Numbered from the stretch's first letter, positions 44,313 to 59,316 are shown. The stretch is DNA of 64,000 nucleotides from Acanthamoeba castellanii str. Neff (GCF_000313135.1 NW_004457442.1:111691-175690), one strand, 5' to 3'. The notes: generated from the letters alone by a model not told the origin. Numbers and translations are program-made.

Positions 44313-47300
44313 ATGGAGAACGAAGAGAGCAGGGAGTACGCGCCGGAGGAGATAAGCCGCGAGCTGATTGAGGGCCTGCTCGCTCTGCCACCCGAGGTGG
44401 TGAAGGGCATCTACGTCTTCGGCTCGCACGCCTTCGGCACAGCCACGCCCCAGTCTGGTACCCCCCCCCACATCATCACGAACTTCCTTTCTCCTCTGCA
44501 ACCCTACCCTGGCGCAGCAAGCTGATGCCATGTCTTCGTGGTCATGATGGCAGACTGGGACTTCTACACCGTGGTCGACGGTTACGTCGGGCCGCTGGCA
44601 GTGGACGCCGCCGCGAAGGAGGCAGCCGACGTTGCAACTGGTCAAACGCCAGCGACTTCGTCCGGAGCAGCCCAGATCCCCGATCGACCAGAGGAGCTGC
44701 GCTGGGAGGTGCGAGTCGGCCATGCTATGCTGGGTCGTTGGTGCAGTTGACCTCATTCTGGGCGCGCTGTCGGCTAGGTGTTGTACTGTCGTGGCAATGT
44801 GGACATGACCGTGTACGAGGCCGGCAACTGGCAGGAGATGCTGGACTACCAGGTACCTGGCACCCACAAGCTCGTGTACGTGTGTGCTGCGCATGTGCGG
44901 ACCTGAGAAGGTTGGGTCGGTTGGCAGGACTTGCACAGCATTCTGTGCCAACACTTCCTGCCTTCGTCGCTCGCACTGAAGAACTCGCCTGAGGTGCCCC
45001 CCTACGCCCACACCATCTCGAACGTGTGTACTTCAGGCAAGTCAAGTTCTGACGTGTGGCTGCATTTGCAGAGATTCTCGTGGGAGCTGGACCTGATGCG
45101 ACTGAAGCATTCCGTGAATGCCTACGTGTGGTCGCACCACATGCTCAGTCGCCAGTTCATGAAGCGCAAGCACCATGTCAGGTGAGCAGAGTCACGTTGT
45201 GCAGTCGTCTGTGCGTGGTTGTGTTCTGACTGTACCGTATGTGGTGACAGAGGGCGAAAGTGTATGATTCATTGCCTGCGCACGATGCTCATGGCGAACA
45301 ATCTCGTCAAGAACAAGGGCAAGACGGTCGACCTCAGCGTCAACGAGCTTGCCAATCAATACTACCGCGAGGTGATGCAGCTCGACGGTGAGAACCTGAC
45401 CTGGCACGAGCTCGACAGATGGTTTCACCTTCTCTACCACCCGCTACGCCTCGAGTTTCGGCAGGGCGTGAACGATTACCGGCGGAAGATGGCCCTCATC
45501 CAGCAGCTCCCCCAGCCGGCGACGCTCAGCACCATCGACTATATTCGAATCTCACTTCAGGAAGAGGAGGTGGAGGAGGCAGGCGACCATCCACCCACGC
45601 ACCAGGCAGGACAGCGACACGATCTCAGCTTTCTTAAACGGGAGCTTTCGTTGCGCGTCTCCCGGCACCACCTGTTTCCCAACCTGGTGCAACTCAACCA
45701 GCAACTCTACTCCTCGCCCGCGGTACACACACGCGCGCCACCGCCAATGCCTTGGCTGCTGATCGTGCTGGCGTGTGATTGATCAATGACCTATGGACAC
45801 GCAGCAATGTGCGGTGGTCAGGGAGTGCTCCGGCCTTGTGCTCGACGAAGACGACAACTGGCGAATCGCTTGCCAGGGCTTTCCGCGCTTGTTCCACTAC
45901 ACTGAAGACGAGGTGACCCACCCGTGCCCTACCCCCGCGATGTCGCGTATCCGCTGACAGCCGAACCGCGACACACACACACACGCACACACGCATACAT
46001 ACACCACACACACCACACACAGGAGAAACATTTGCCTACGATAACAGAGTGGGGCAAGGTGCGCATCTACGAGATCAGCCCCGGCCTGTCGATCACCCTC
46101 TATTGGTACTCGGACCGCTGGCTGGTCTCGTCGACCAGCAATAGCTTCATCGGGCGATGCCTCCGCAAGCGCGAACGCGCCCGCATTCGGCGCGACGAGG
46201 GCCGCGAGATGGACGAGGGCCGGGACTGGAACAGGCTCCTCGACGCGCTGTTCTGGCGGGTGTGGAAGGCGCGCGGGTATCGACTCCCCGACGACCGGGA
46301 CAAGTGCTACATGTTCCGCCTCGTCACCCAGGGCGCCAATGTCGACCACCTGCTGCGCAATGATGACGAAGCCGAGAGCGGCGAGGCCCACGACGCGAAG
46401 CCGAGCAGCACAGCAACGGTGGTTGAGCGGCTGGTGCTGGTGGGCGTGCGAGACCGCGCCACAGCCGAGGAGTCACTGCCAAAGGAGTGCGCTCGCGCGA
46501 ATGGCTGGGAGTGCCCGACCGAGCGAAGCGACCTGGCGGCGCTGGCGGCGGAGTGGGTCCAGCAAGGCGAGCCCACTGTGGCCGAGCGCAGGGAGTGGTC
46601 GCGGCGCGGAGGCGGCTACGCCAACCCTGACAAGGGGCTGGCCACCGCCGAGAGGTCGAGCGCGAGTGGCGGCGTAGCCGACGACGAAGCCGTCGCCGCA
46701 CGAAAGCGGCAGAAGTATGTGCTGGACAAGCTCGTCGACAAGTGCTGGGAGTCGAACCTGCTCGAGACCCAGGGTGTGATCGTGTGCGGCCCCGGCCTCG
46801 CCCGCATCGTCGTCCATACGCCTCCCCACACTGCACTGGCCTCCCTGGGTACTCATCTCCTGTCGTCTGGTCGGGCTTGGGTCAGCGCTGATTGCCTCTT
46901 GGACTGGGCTGTGCAGGTCCGTACACGTGTCGGCACACTAAAGAGGACTACTTCCTCACGATCGTGCGCACTACCTTCGACCACAAGGAGCGCTTCTGCC
47001 ACTACTACCCCGATTGGGCGCACTGGTATCGAGTACGGACACCACTTCCTCTGTTGCGAGCGTGCAACACACACACACACACACACCGAAGCGACACGCT
47101 CACCCACTCGCTCGCAGTACGTCCACGCGCTGTTGGTATCGCTCTGCGACGAAACCGATCGATTGTACATGGACACCCTTTCCAAGCTGAGCTACAGGGA
47201 GATGGGTACGCGCTAGTGCTCCCACTTTGCAACTTATGCGCACGCGCACGCTTCGCACTGGGTCGTTTGTTTACACTTCAATTTGAAGGCGTTTGGTTCC

Positions 47301-47391
47301 ACGAGCAGCAGCGGCTCAACACGAAGGAAAGCAAGCGCGGCAAGCTGCTGAAGAGCATCTACAAGACCAATGCGGCAGCGCTCGAGTCGAA

Positions 47392-47422
<31 letters not shown>

Positions 47423-47653
47423 CAACAACAGCCGGTGATGACCCTCACCACGCTGGCGCACTACCTGGCGCTGGACAGCCTCAAGAGCGTCCACGTGAGC
47501 AAGGGCCTCCAGGGCCACCTCTTCTCGGCCTACAACCAGCAGCTCAAGCCCACCCGCAAGCGCTACGCCACCCGCAAGCTCTCGGCCATGCCCCTCCCCG
47601 CCATCCCCGAGTGCCCCCAGTGCCAGGCCGCCGACACGACCGCAATGGTGTGA
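44313..47653 (+). CDS. Nucleotidyltransferase fused to a degenerate T4-Rnl1-like RNA ligase domain
   Basis: Multi-exon fusion. The N-terminal part has the nucleotidyltransferase motif GSHAFGTATPQSDWDF (about 44421-44562, across an intron) with the DxD pair intact, then a helical region (VDMTVYEAGNWQEMLDYQ, ELDLMRLKHSVNAYVWSHH, RKCMIHCLRTMLMANNLV). The second part follows an RNA ligase order: ECSGLVLDEDDNWRIACQGF (45819-45880), RIYEISPGLSITLYWYSDRW (about 46063-46125), CYMFRLVTQGAN, LVLVGVRDRAT, then QGVIVCGPGLARIVVHTP (about 46772-46824) and YYPDWAHWY. The adenylated Lys of motif I (normally KxDG) is Ile, and the motif V Lys pair is also missing, so ligation is unlikely. A run of 13 Gln (47392-47430) lies near the C-terminus, which ends QAADTTAMV-stop. 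Role unknown; RNA repair or tRNA end biology is conceivable. Confidence 0.75.
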
Positions 47654-47950
47654 TGATGTAGTTGATGTTGGTGTTGATGTTATGTGGTTGGGTGGAACGT
47701 ACGAGGTTTAAATCGGCCAACCACAGCGCAACAATAAAATGGCTAGCCTTAATTAATTATCCTGCAACGGACGTTGTTCGGGGTCTGCCTTGCGTCTCTC
47801 GCTGCGTCCGCACTTGTTCGTTTGTCGTCGCACATCTTGGAACGGAACCCTAGAAGGAGGAAGAGAAGATCACTCCTCCTTTCCCGCTTCTTCATTCTTG
47901 GTGCCTGAGATTTGGATTGGATTCGTGATTGCGAGAGGACATAATTCAAG

Positions 47951-50805
<2,855 letters not shown>

Positions 50806-51313
50806 GCGGAGTACCGACGACCGACGACCGGCGGCCTCTCCCAGCAGGCGGCCCACGTCCGGCACCACTCACCGCCACCCGCCGACCGTGACGCTTTCTC
50901 ACTCCCTCACTCTCTTCTCGAGCCTTTTGTCACCTCTATCTTCATCTTCATCTTATCATTTTTACACGCTTTCATTTTTTTGTGTCAGCACGCAAGGCAA
51001 GCAAGAGAGCGATGTACCACCATTCACCTCGCCGCCACCAAAAACCAATAAAACCCACAGTTTTACACCGTTGCTCTGTTTACAAGTGAAAACAGAAGAG
51101 ATCTTGATGGCCGCTGACGGCTCGGAGTTCCAGTGGAAGTTAACTTGAAGTGGTCGTTAGAGTTCTGTAGCGAAAGCAAACGGCCTCCTAAACCAAGAAG
51201 ATCAAGCTCTTCCTCCCCCAAAGAAGTACGGCCCCAGCACAGGCGATAAGTGATTCCTGATCAAACCAGAACAACTCAGCGTTTCTGCCTGCGGCCCACC
51301 ACTAAGAACACAA
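50806..51313. other. Intergenic, no gene seen
   Basis: 3' flank of PTEN and 5' flank of the U-box gene. AATAAA-type text (CCAATAAAACC) occurs near 51046. No open frame with coding character was seen. Confidence 0.5.
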
Positions 51314-52551
51314 ATGGAAAGCGAGAGTGAAGCTCCCGAAGAATTCTCGGACCCCATCACCCTCTCCATCATGGTACCCTCCTCTCTTCCTTCCGCCCAA
51401 CTGTTCGGCAGTTCCCTGAAGACCCCAAGTGTTAATTTACTTGAATCGTTTTCATTGGTTGACCGAGCTTGACCGCTACACGCCAATGTGTGCTCTGGGG
51501 GGGGTTGATAGGAGGAGGCCATGATGGCCACCTGCGGGCATTCGTTCTCGCGGGTCAGCATCACCACCTGGCTGCGGCAGAACCACCCCTCGTGCCCCGT
51601 GTGCAAGCGGTCCCTAACCGAGGAGCAACTGGTGCCCAACTACGCCCTCCGCTCCGCCATCGAACGGTAGCTCCCGGGTTTTGCCCTCCACCTCGATCTC
51701 GACCCCAGCCCGCTCTAACCCTCTCCTGCTCTCCACCTCAAGCTACCGCGCAAAGCACCCGCACGACGACCACCACCACAACCACTACGCCGGCGGTGCC
51801 CAGGTCGGCGTCTATAGTCTGCCGCCCGACCCGGTCAAGCCTTCGCCGAGATTCGACGCCGAGGCCGACGCGCCACCACCGGTGGCCGTGGTGCCGTCTG
51901 CCCCGCCGATGGGCGGTAGTGAAGGCGGAGACGAGGAGGAGTGCTGCGGCTGCTGCGGCTGCATGGAGGACATGACGCGGGAGGCACGGGCGTCGGACCA
52001 GGGCTGCTTCTCGTGCACCTGCGAGGGTCCGGTCTTCTGCTGCGCCAGCGCACACCAGTGCGAAGAGGGCAAGTGCTGCAAGAGCCCCTCTTGCCCCTGG
52101 TACAGTGCACACTGCATTCCGCACACACGCACACGCACACGCACACGCACACGCACACGCACACGCACACGCACACGCACACGCACACGCACACGCACAA
52201 CATGACACTCGCGTGACTGTTGCGTTACACGTTAGGTATGTGTCGGTGTCGGCGTTGACGTGCATGTTCTGCTTCGGGACGGAGAGCACCTACAAGCGGC
52301 GCACGGCCGCGGGCCTCTGCTTCCCGTTCTTCGCGCTGCTCATCGGCCTGCTCGCGGTGCTCGAGGTCGTGTTCCTGGTCGTGTTCTGGATCCTGGCGTT
52401 CTTCGTCATCTCGCCCCTCTACCTCTTCGTCCGCATCCCGATGATCGTCTTCTGCGAGGGGTTCTTCAACGAGAGCGTCAAGCCCACCTGCTGGGACCAG
52501 ACCTTTGGCTGCAAGAGCGGCGGAGGGCGCCGGGGGCGCGGGCGTCGGTGA
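51314..52551 (+). CDS. U-box protein with Cys-rich middle and C-terminal membrane segments
   Basis: Predicted E3 ubiquitin ligase. Exon 1 (51314-51373) starts MESESEAPEEFSDPITLSIM. Exon 2 (from 51512) continues the U-box: MATCGHSFSRVSITTWLRQ, NHPSCPVCKRSLTEE, LVPNYALRSAIER. A His/Pro linker follows. A Cys-rich stretch (EECCGCCGCMEDMTREARAS, CFSCTCEGPVFCCASAHQCE, CCKSPSCPWY; 51935-52100) precedes an intron of hexamer repeats. The last exon has FCFGTESTYKRRTAAGLCF and two hydrophobic segments (FFALLIGLLAVLEVVFLVVF, ILAFFVISPLYLFV), ending GGRRGRGRR-stop. A U-box anchored in a membrane by a Cys-rich tail is unusual. The middle part vaguely recalls PLAC8-type Cys-rich proteins, but I would not assign it. 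Confidence 0.8.
52121..52199. repeat. (GCACAC)n hexanucleotide repeat in U-box gene intron
   Basis: About 13 tandem CACGCA/GCACAC units within the intron between the Cys-rich exon and the membrane exon. Confidence 0.95.
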
Positions 52552-52606
52552 TCCCCCCCCCTCCAAAAAGGCCTCTTTTTCGCTGTCTTCGTTCTTCTTC
52601 GTTCTT

Positions 52607-53994
52607 TCAGCTCAACAAACAGGCTGGCTTGCCTTTGCCCTTCGGTTTGGTGCGTGCGGGCAAGTTCGGCGCGGCGCGGATGAGGTCGAACAGGAGGGAC
52701 ATATTGAGTCTCGCCAGCGCCGATATGGGCACGAATCCCACCGCACCTACCTCGTGGGCCAGCTGCCAGGCCTGAGCACCGTGACTAGTGGTCAGAAGCG
52801 CACGCATCACACGAACACGCACGCAGGGAGGCGCAGTGCACCTGGGAGAAGGTGATGATGTCATTGCAGCTGTGGCCCAGCGGGTCTTTCAGGGGCCAGT
52901 GCGCCAGATCGCGCAGAAGATCGAGCTTGGTACCCACCAGGATCACGCGGGTCTCGCTCGTCAGGTGGGGCCTGATCTCTACCATCCACTGTGTGCGTGT
53001 GCGGTGGTGCGTGTGCGTGTGCGTGTGCGTGTGCGTGTGCGTGTGCGTGTGCGTGTGCGTGTGCGTGTGCGTGTGCGTGTGCGTGTGCGTGTGCGTGTAA
53101 GAGTTTTCGCACAGACGCGAGAATCGGGGGCCGGTTTAATCGGAAACCCAGCCTCAGGGGAGGCGCACCTTGCGGGTGATCTCATCGTAGGAGCCTCTGT
53201 CAACGAGACTAAAGAAGAGGACGAACACATCGGTGTTTGGGTAACACAGCGGCCGTAGCCGATTGTAATCCTGATGCATCGTACGATGATCGATGAAGGT
53301 GCGTCGTGATGCGACGACGAAGGAAGCCGGTGCATCAGTGACAGCAGCGCACACCTGGGTGGAGGGTGGACACACGTACCTCGGCGCCGGCAGTATCCCA
53401 CAGCGATGGAGCGTAGCGCTGGTCGTCACTCACCATCACGCCGGGCGAATAGTTGTCTGGCGTCCAGAGATTAACATATCACAACCACTTTTGGGAATAA
53501 AAGATCAGTACCGAATACGCGAGGCACATAGTCGGTCGGGAATGCGTTGGTGCTGTGTGCAATGGCCCAACAGGTCTTGCCTGTGCCGGGATCGCCCTTG
53601 TTTTTTTTTTTTTCCGATCGGGTCAGCCACACATCGCCAAACGAACACCGCCACGACGCGAGAAACGTTCGTACCACAAGGCAAACCTTCAATGCTGCCG
53701 GCCTGGGTGGTGGCAACGTGGCGTAGTGCTGCTTGGCCCCGTTGACGTGACCATCGAACGAAGCCCGCAACTTGTATAGTTCCTATTTCCGCCGAACACG
53801 CCCAAGTAAGCGGTCGTGTGTCATGCGTGTCGTGGCATGACGTGACGTGCGGCGAGTGCACCTCGAGGAACCAGCGTCGGAGCTCTCCCTGAGCCTGCGT
53901 GTTGTTGCCCTCGGTAGTGGCGGCTTGGCGTGACTCAAAGAAGCCGGCCACAACCACTGACCAGAGGGCATTGTCCTGCCCCACGCCGTACCAT
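52607..53994 (-). CDS. Rho-family GTPase with N-terminal extension (5' end uncertain)
   Basis: Small GTPase acting on actin and membranes. Exons give KVCLV (about 53685) then P-loop GDPGTGKT (about 53590-53565), switch I region DYVPRVF and DNYSPGVMV, switch II WDTAGAE (about 53395), [20 protein letters not shown] (about 53270-53210), G4 VGTKLD (about 52930), a G5-like ISAL, and a C-terminal basic stretch with CAAX box CLLS (52607) for prenylation. Switch II AGAE replaces the usual AGQE, so GTPase activity may be altered. Upstream exons (53994 to 53690: [39 protein letters not shown]) add an N-terminal extension of at least 70 residues with no recognised domain. The true start was not found and may have been affected by the element beginning near 54136. 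Confidence 0.82.
52989..53098. repeat. (GTGTGC)n hexanucleotide repeat in Rho gene intron
   Basis: About 18 units of GTGTGC on the plus strand, i.e. GCACAC on the coding strand, inside an intron of the Rho gene. The motif is the same as in the neighbouring U-box gene intron. Confidence 0.95.
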
Positions 53995-54135
53995 CTGGCC
54001 CACCAAAAAACGTGAGCAGGCAACCCAAACAGGCCCCAGGTCCACGTCTCTAGCCAACACAATTGCAGACGATGTCTGGACAATTTAAATACACAATTTT
54101 TTTGGGTGGACAAAGTGCTTTCATTGGTTTTTACT

Positions 54136-56523
54136 GTCCAGACGCAGGTTGAGGGAGCCAGGTTACGATGGACCGAGACTGCTCCAAGTTGATTACAAGA
54201 AGAGCGTAATAGCCAGTTGGTTGATACGCGAACTGTGCTTCGACAAAGGTGGCGGTGTTGAGATCCAGAGGGTGGTCGGGTGCGTCACCTTGAGCCTGAA
54301 TCTAGGCCAGCATGCCCCGGTCCGCAAACCAGAAGTGCGCGTCATTGTCGGGGCCAGGCGGGATGCGGCGGACGACAAGAATGAGGTAGTTGAGTGTGGG
54401 AGGGCATCCCAGTGCATGAAGGACCCTTATTCCACGCCGGGCTTCCACACCGATAGGGTGAGTGTTGATGAAGGTGGTGACCTGGGCTGCGTAGGTGTTG
54501 TCCATTGGGTGTGTACACTTGGCGAGGATGTAGGAGGTAGCAGAGGACAGAAGGGCAAATGGAACACTCAGGGTGGGTCTGGCAGATTGAGGGGAATGTG
54601 GTTTGCAATGCAGCTTTATTTCAAAGCTTCAGACAGAATGTCTGGAAGTGCAGACATAGTCCATAGCTGGTCCAACAGTGCAGGAATTGCTGCTGGCCCA
54701 TGGTGAGTGTTGAGCACAAGGACATGCAGGTGCATGAACCAGTGCTGCCACACATGATGAAGTGTGTTGTGTGCTGGGTCACCTCCATGGTGTGGTGAGA
54801 AGTTGTGGAATGCCTGCTTGAGCAGGCATTGTAGTGTTTTGTGGGTGTCATTGGTGAATGGGGCCAAACCACCATGCTTGAGCAGGGTGATGCTGTGCTT
54901 CTGGATCTTGTGCATGTAGTTAGACTCCCAACCTTGTGCCACCAGGCGCTGGAAGTGGGCCATGATGTCATCGACGTGGTCCTTGAACCAGGACCATTTG
55001 TTGGCATGCTCAGGTGTGAGAGGCTCAAACAGGTAGAGCATGTGGAACACATGATGAAGATTGGTGATGCATTCCATGATGGCTGCCTCCAGCCCCAGAG
55101 TGGGGCCAAGGAGTGCAAAGATCTGGAGCACAGACAGCGGTATGAGAGGAAGAGATGAGAAAAATGAGGAGAGGAGTTGATACCTTGAGGAGTAGGGCTG
55201 TGTGGCTTCCCTTGAGATGCCACCCCTGCGCTGGCTTGCTGGCGATCCACCCGGCCCAGTTCCAAGATTGAGTTGAGCTGTTTCACCACAGAAGTGTGAG
55301 AGAAGTGCAGAGATACAGGACCAAGGAGAATGTTTTGTACTTGTGTGAAGAGTGGAGTGGGGTTCACTTGAGATGCAATGTAGTTGTAGATGAGGTTGGC
55401 CATGAGCTTGCCAACATGGCAGAGGGTGTGCAGCATGCAGAAGACCATGTTGTAGGGGTGTAGAGAGATGACCATGGGTGCCGTGTTGCTGGCATCCAGG
55501 TAGCTGCCACAGGAGGGGATTGCCATGCAGGCTGAACGGATTGATGTGACTTGAAGGCATGTAGAGTCCTGTGTGGGTGGCCCACCATGGAGCCAGAGGC
55601 AGTAGACGCAGCAATAGATGGAGCTGCTCTGCTGCAGGCGGAGGAAGAAGCGCAGCATGGGGTCATCAGCACACACGCACAGCGCCAATGGGAGCTGGAA
55701 GGAGGGCTGGCCAGGTGGCTGTATCATCATGTAGCCCTGCTGGAGTGTGCAACTGAGGAAGTTGTTGTTGACATGGAGGAGTGTCTTGAGGCCGCTGGAG
55801 TGGGTGGTGCAGTGGGAGATGATGCTAAGGAATTGGAAGGGCAGCACCTTGCACAGGTGACCAAAGTTGCACAGCATGTAGCTCTCCACGAAGACACTGC
55901 GCCTGCCTTGTGGGAATTTGTCCATTCAGTGGATGACATTGAGTTGCCCATGGTACTCAAAGAACAAGAGGAGGAAGGGGCTTGCAAAGATGTAGTTGAG
56001 GATTGACTTGACTGGCCACATGGTGGCAGTGTGCCCACCATGCTTGAAGCTCTGAAGCCCAGGGACTGAGGCTGTCTCTGAATGCCAGAAGGCCTGCACT
56101 GCGCTGAGCGAGGGTAGGAGGCGGCCAGCAGAGAGCCCAGAGACTAGCTGGATGGGCTGATGAGGGTTGCTTCGGTCATGGCTGATGATTGAGATGAGGT
56201 GACAATACTGCTCCCAGGAGAGGCCAACCTGAGCCACAATTGTGGCGCCAATGAGGGGATCGTTGAGCTTCTTGTGCAGGTCCGCCAGGGCATCAGCTGC
56301 AGAGTGGGATGGCTCACCAAAGAGTGCATTCATCTGCTGTTGAAGTGTGGCAGGCTTCAAGGCAAGGTAGATAGCAAGTGCATGGGCAATTTCCTGTGTG
56401 CTGTGAGGATCTATGTCCCATATGAGCACCAGGGCATCAGTGGTGGCATGCACCTGGGCATCCACATTGAGCTCCATTACAAACTTCACAATAGACCAGG
56501 TGTCCATATATGGTCTGCAGGGC
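54136..56523 (-). pseudogene. Decayed ORF of unclassified element
   Basis: An acceptor-like CTGCAG at about 56524 opens PYMDTWSIVKFVMELNVDAQ, VHATTDALVLIWDIDPHSTQ... It continues through QVGLSWEQYCHLISIISHDR to YHGQLNVIH, where an in-frame TGA (about 55925) interrupts, then MDKFPQGRRSVFVESYMLCN. Further on are APMVISLHPYNMVFCMLHTL and, after an intron near 55185-55130, IFALLGPTLGLEAAIMECIT... to LPDILSEALK-stop (54616). Another exon (about 54560-54302) with THPIGVEARRGIRVLHALG ends at a TAG, after which the frame stays open to 54136. I do not recognise the family; repeated His/Leu-rich helical text and nonsense codons suggest a dead element protein. Confidence 0.5.
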
Positions 56524-56644
56524 AGAAATGTGAGAGGGAAGTGGGAGAGAAGGTGTGAAAACATGTCTGGAAACTGACTTTCAATGTCCACAACACACAA
56601 CACCTGAAGCCCAACAGACCACATAACACACTTCACCACACTAC

Positions 56645-59316
56645 ATGAATGGACACACCAGAGGTACATTTACACTTTCAAGGGAGCAGTGGGAGGCTCT
56701 GCAGCACCTGCTCAACAAGCCACCAGTGCCACTGGCCAGACAGGAGCATGCACATCTTGGCAGAATCCATGTTGAGGACTTGCCCACCTACACAGTACAG
56801 CTCCTGTACATATTTCAAAAAAGAGATAGCTTCACTCAATCACATGCTTCACACACAAGGCACACACTCACACAGTGTTAGTGGCTCACCCCATCCCAAA
56901 GTTCAAGAGCTCAACCATCCATCCCATTCATCTGTGAGGATCACTACACAACATCGCCTGGGCCAACTCCATCAACCTGCAGCAGACCAACTGCACCTAC
57001 GCCAACATCCTTCTCAGCATTGCTACAACACTGATGAAGGTTCAAGAGACACAAAACATGGACTACATCAACATCAACACATGGGTGGAATTGAAATTGT
57101 TCTTGCATCACCTCAACTTGACTTCATGTGTACTACATGATGGAAAGCATGTTGTTGCTGCACTGACCTATGAGTAAGCACACCACCATCTTTCTCTCAC
57201 TTTTTAGTGACATCATCCCACAGGGTTCTCCTACAGTGCTTCTGTGGGCTCAAGATCTTTGTCCTCACATTGTGGGGCAATGCTGACATGGACATCTACG
57301 TGCCTGTGATCAAGAATCTTGAGGCCACCATGATCATGGCACATAATGCCATGCTTGACAAAGGCTGGTCACCTGACCCCAAGTGCTATGATGAGCACCA
57401 CTTCACCACTCATCACTGTCCTCCAGCAGGCACAAAGTGCCACGCTCATTCCACCAAGGAAGAAGAAGGGGTGAGTGAGAGTGAGACTGAGGGCACAACC
57501 CCTGATGGTGAGGATGAGCCCCTGCCCAGGCAGAAGGTACTTCTAATTTGGCTTTGCACATGGTCCTTATGGCAATGCTCACTCAATTACAGTACAACAT
57601 TGCCAATGTCAATCAGGCAATCAAGTTGAGCAAGTGTGTCTGGACCGACTCTGCCAAGAAGAACCACTGGACTTGGGCCCAGGCGACCTCCAATCCTGCT
57701 CTTGCCACAGCTATCATGAAGTGGCAATTGAAGCACCACCTCCAACTGCGTGCCACTGCAGTGAACACTGTGGTGTGACTCTCATTGCTTTACTGTGTTT
57801 CCAAGACCTTTTCACTAACACTTGCCTCCTTTACTGCAGGAGAACAAACTGAAGCAAGAGATCCACTCACTCACCCAACAGCTCAAACTGCTGTGGGAGA
57901 AGCTAAGCGTGCAGGAGGGCACAGAACTGAAGCTGGGTGGCCACAGCAAGAGGAAGCATTCTGGTCTGCCCAAGGACCAGCATGAGAAGAAGAGAAAGCC
58001 CAACCAGGTGCCGTTCCCCCATTGATCAATCAATCTGTGCTTCTAACTTGGTGTCCATCACGCAGCAGCCATTGCCTGAGCCTGAGACAATTTCTATGCC
58101 CGTCAACCCCAATACCTTGAACCCTCTCTCCTGTGCTTCTTCAACCCTCCCATTCAGTGTTCATCTCAACCTACGCAGATCCTGTGTGATGTGAAGATTA
58201 CTCATGTTTTTTTTTCAATTGCAGGGACAGCTGGTGCACAAGATGTGCTTGGACACCCACCTCACAACTTGCACAAAGTGTGGACTTGACCTCCTGCATG
58301 GTGTGCAGTGCATCATGTGCATGTCACATCACAAGCTCTACAGCGAACAGCTCTGCCTCAGCTGCTTCCAGGAGACCGCTACAACCAGCACTGAGCACGC
58401 CAGGCACATCTGGCAGATTGTCTACCTTCCAAGTGACTTTGAGGTTGTGCAGGCGGCCCTCCTCAACTGGATCCCTCATCACCTTCACTGCTTGGTTCCC
58501 ACGGCTGAGTAGCAGCAGCAGGAGCTTGAGCGTGAGCTTGAGGTACATAAACATGCAGCTCACCTCTTTTACATTCATTGTTCTCACCGCACTTTTCTCT
58601 TTTTGCTAGTTCCTCGACACAATGCTCATGTCATCTTCTGAAACCCCCATCAAGCACGAAACCCCTTCCACCAACCTTGAGACCGCCCACAACACCAGTG
58701 TCGCCAGCACAGTCCCACCCTCTGACCTGCCAGGCACACCAGAGGAATCCATCCTGGCCACTTCTGAAGGTGTTTCACCCATTCTCTTTCTGCCTCATAT
58801 CTAGCATATACACTTCTAACACTGATTGCTGTGGCTAGAGTGTAGCCCCGGCCAGCCTTCTCTATGAGGTATGAGACTACTGTGCATCACACCTGCACTC
58901 ACTAATGGTGTTCACTCTGCAGGGTTTTGACCTTGCCGATCCTTCCTTCCTGCGACGCGCTACGCCGCAAGTTCACCGTCGCTCAGCTACGGGCAATTGC
59001 CCAAGCTTTTGGGCTCATCGATCAGGCTACCTTCCACACATGCAAGCAGCCCTACCTCCAACTCCTCTGGCCGCTCATCCAGTGGGAACAGCGCCTCTAC
59101 ACCCCTGCTGCTTCCTCCCCACCTCTACCCCCTATTCCCTCACCCCCTTCCTCTCCGCCTCCCTCCACTGCTCTATCAATAGCGCACAGGCTGGCAGCAC
59201 TCCATGCTCACTTGAAGGAGCAGTGGAAGAGGCAGAGCTGCAACAGACAAGCTGTCCTCATGCATCAGCCACCTGTCCAGAGACAGTCTGCAACTCATTC
59301 ACACTCTCATAAATAA
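56645..59316 (+). CDS. Multi-exon gene of unclassified element: Cys-pair cluster and SAP-like C-terminus
   Basis: Exon 1 (56645 to about 56830) reads LSREQWEALQHLLNKPPVPL...YTVQLLYIFQ. Later exons read WANSINLQQTNCTYANILLS...LTYE (about 56957-57172) and DMDIYVPVIKNLEATMIMAH...EEEG (about 57215-57470). They continue with YNIANVNQAIKLSKCVWTDS (57590), KQEIHSLTQQLKLLWEKLS (57853), a cluster CTKCG...CIMC...CLSC (58270-58367), and finally KFTVAQLRAIAQAFGLIDQ...LYTPA (58970-59110), ending ATHSHSHK-stop. Three CXXC pairs suggest zinc binding, and the last block recalls a SAP DNA-binding motif. Several frames are plausible only with introns I placed by eye. Function unknown; a DNA-binding accessory protein of the element is possible. 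Confidence 0.45.

Noticed and set aside
47392..47430. CAG/CAA expansion as a sign of a pathogenic-type repeat
   Set aside because: Short mixed CAG/CAA Gln run, common in protist proteins; nothing suggests instability.
54149..54706. Plus-strand ORF of 185 codons as a separate gene
   Set aside because: The minus strand shows better protein character here (THPIGVEARRGIRVLHALG), continuous with the element ORF.
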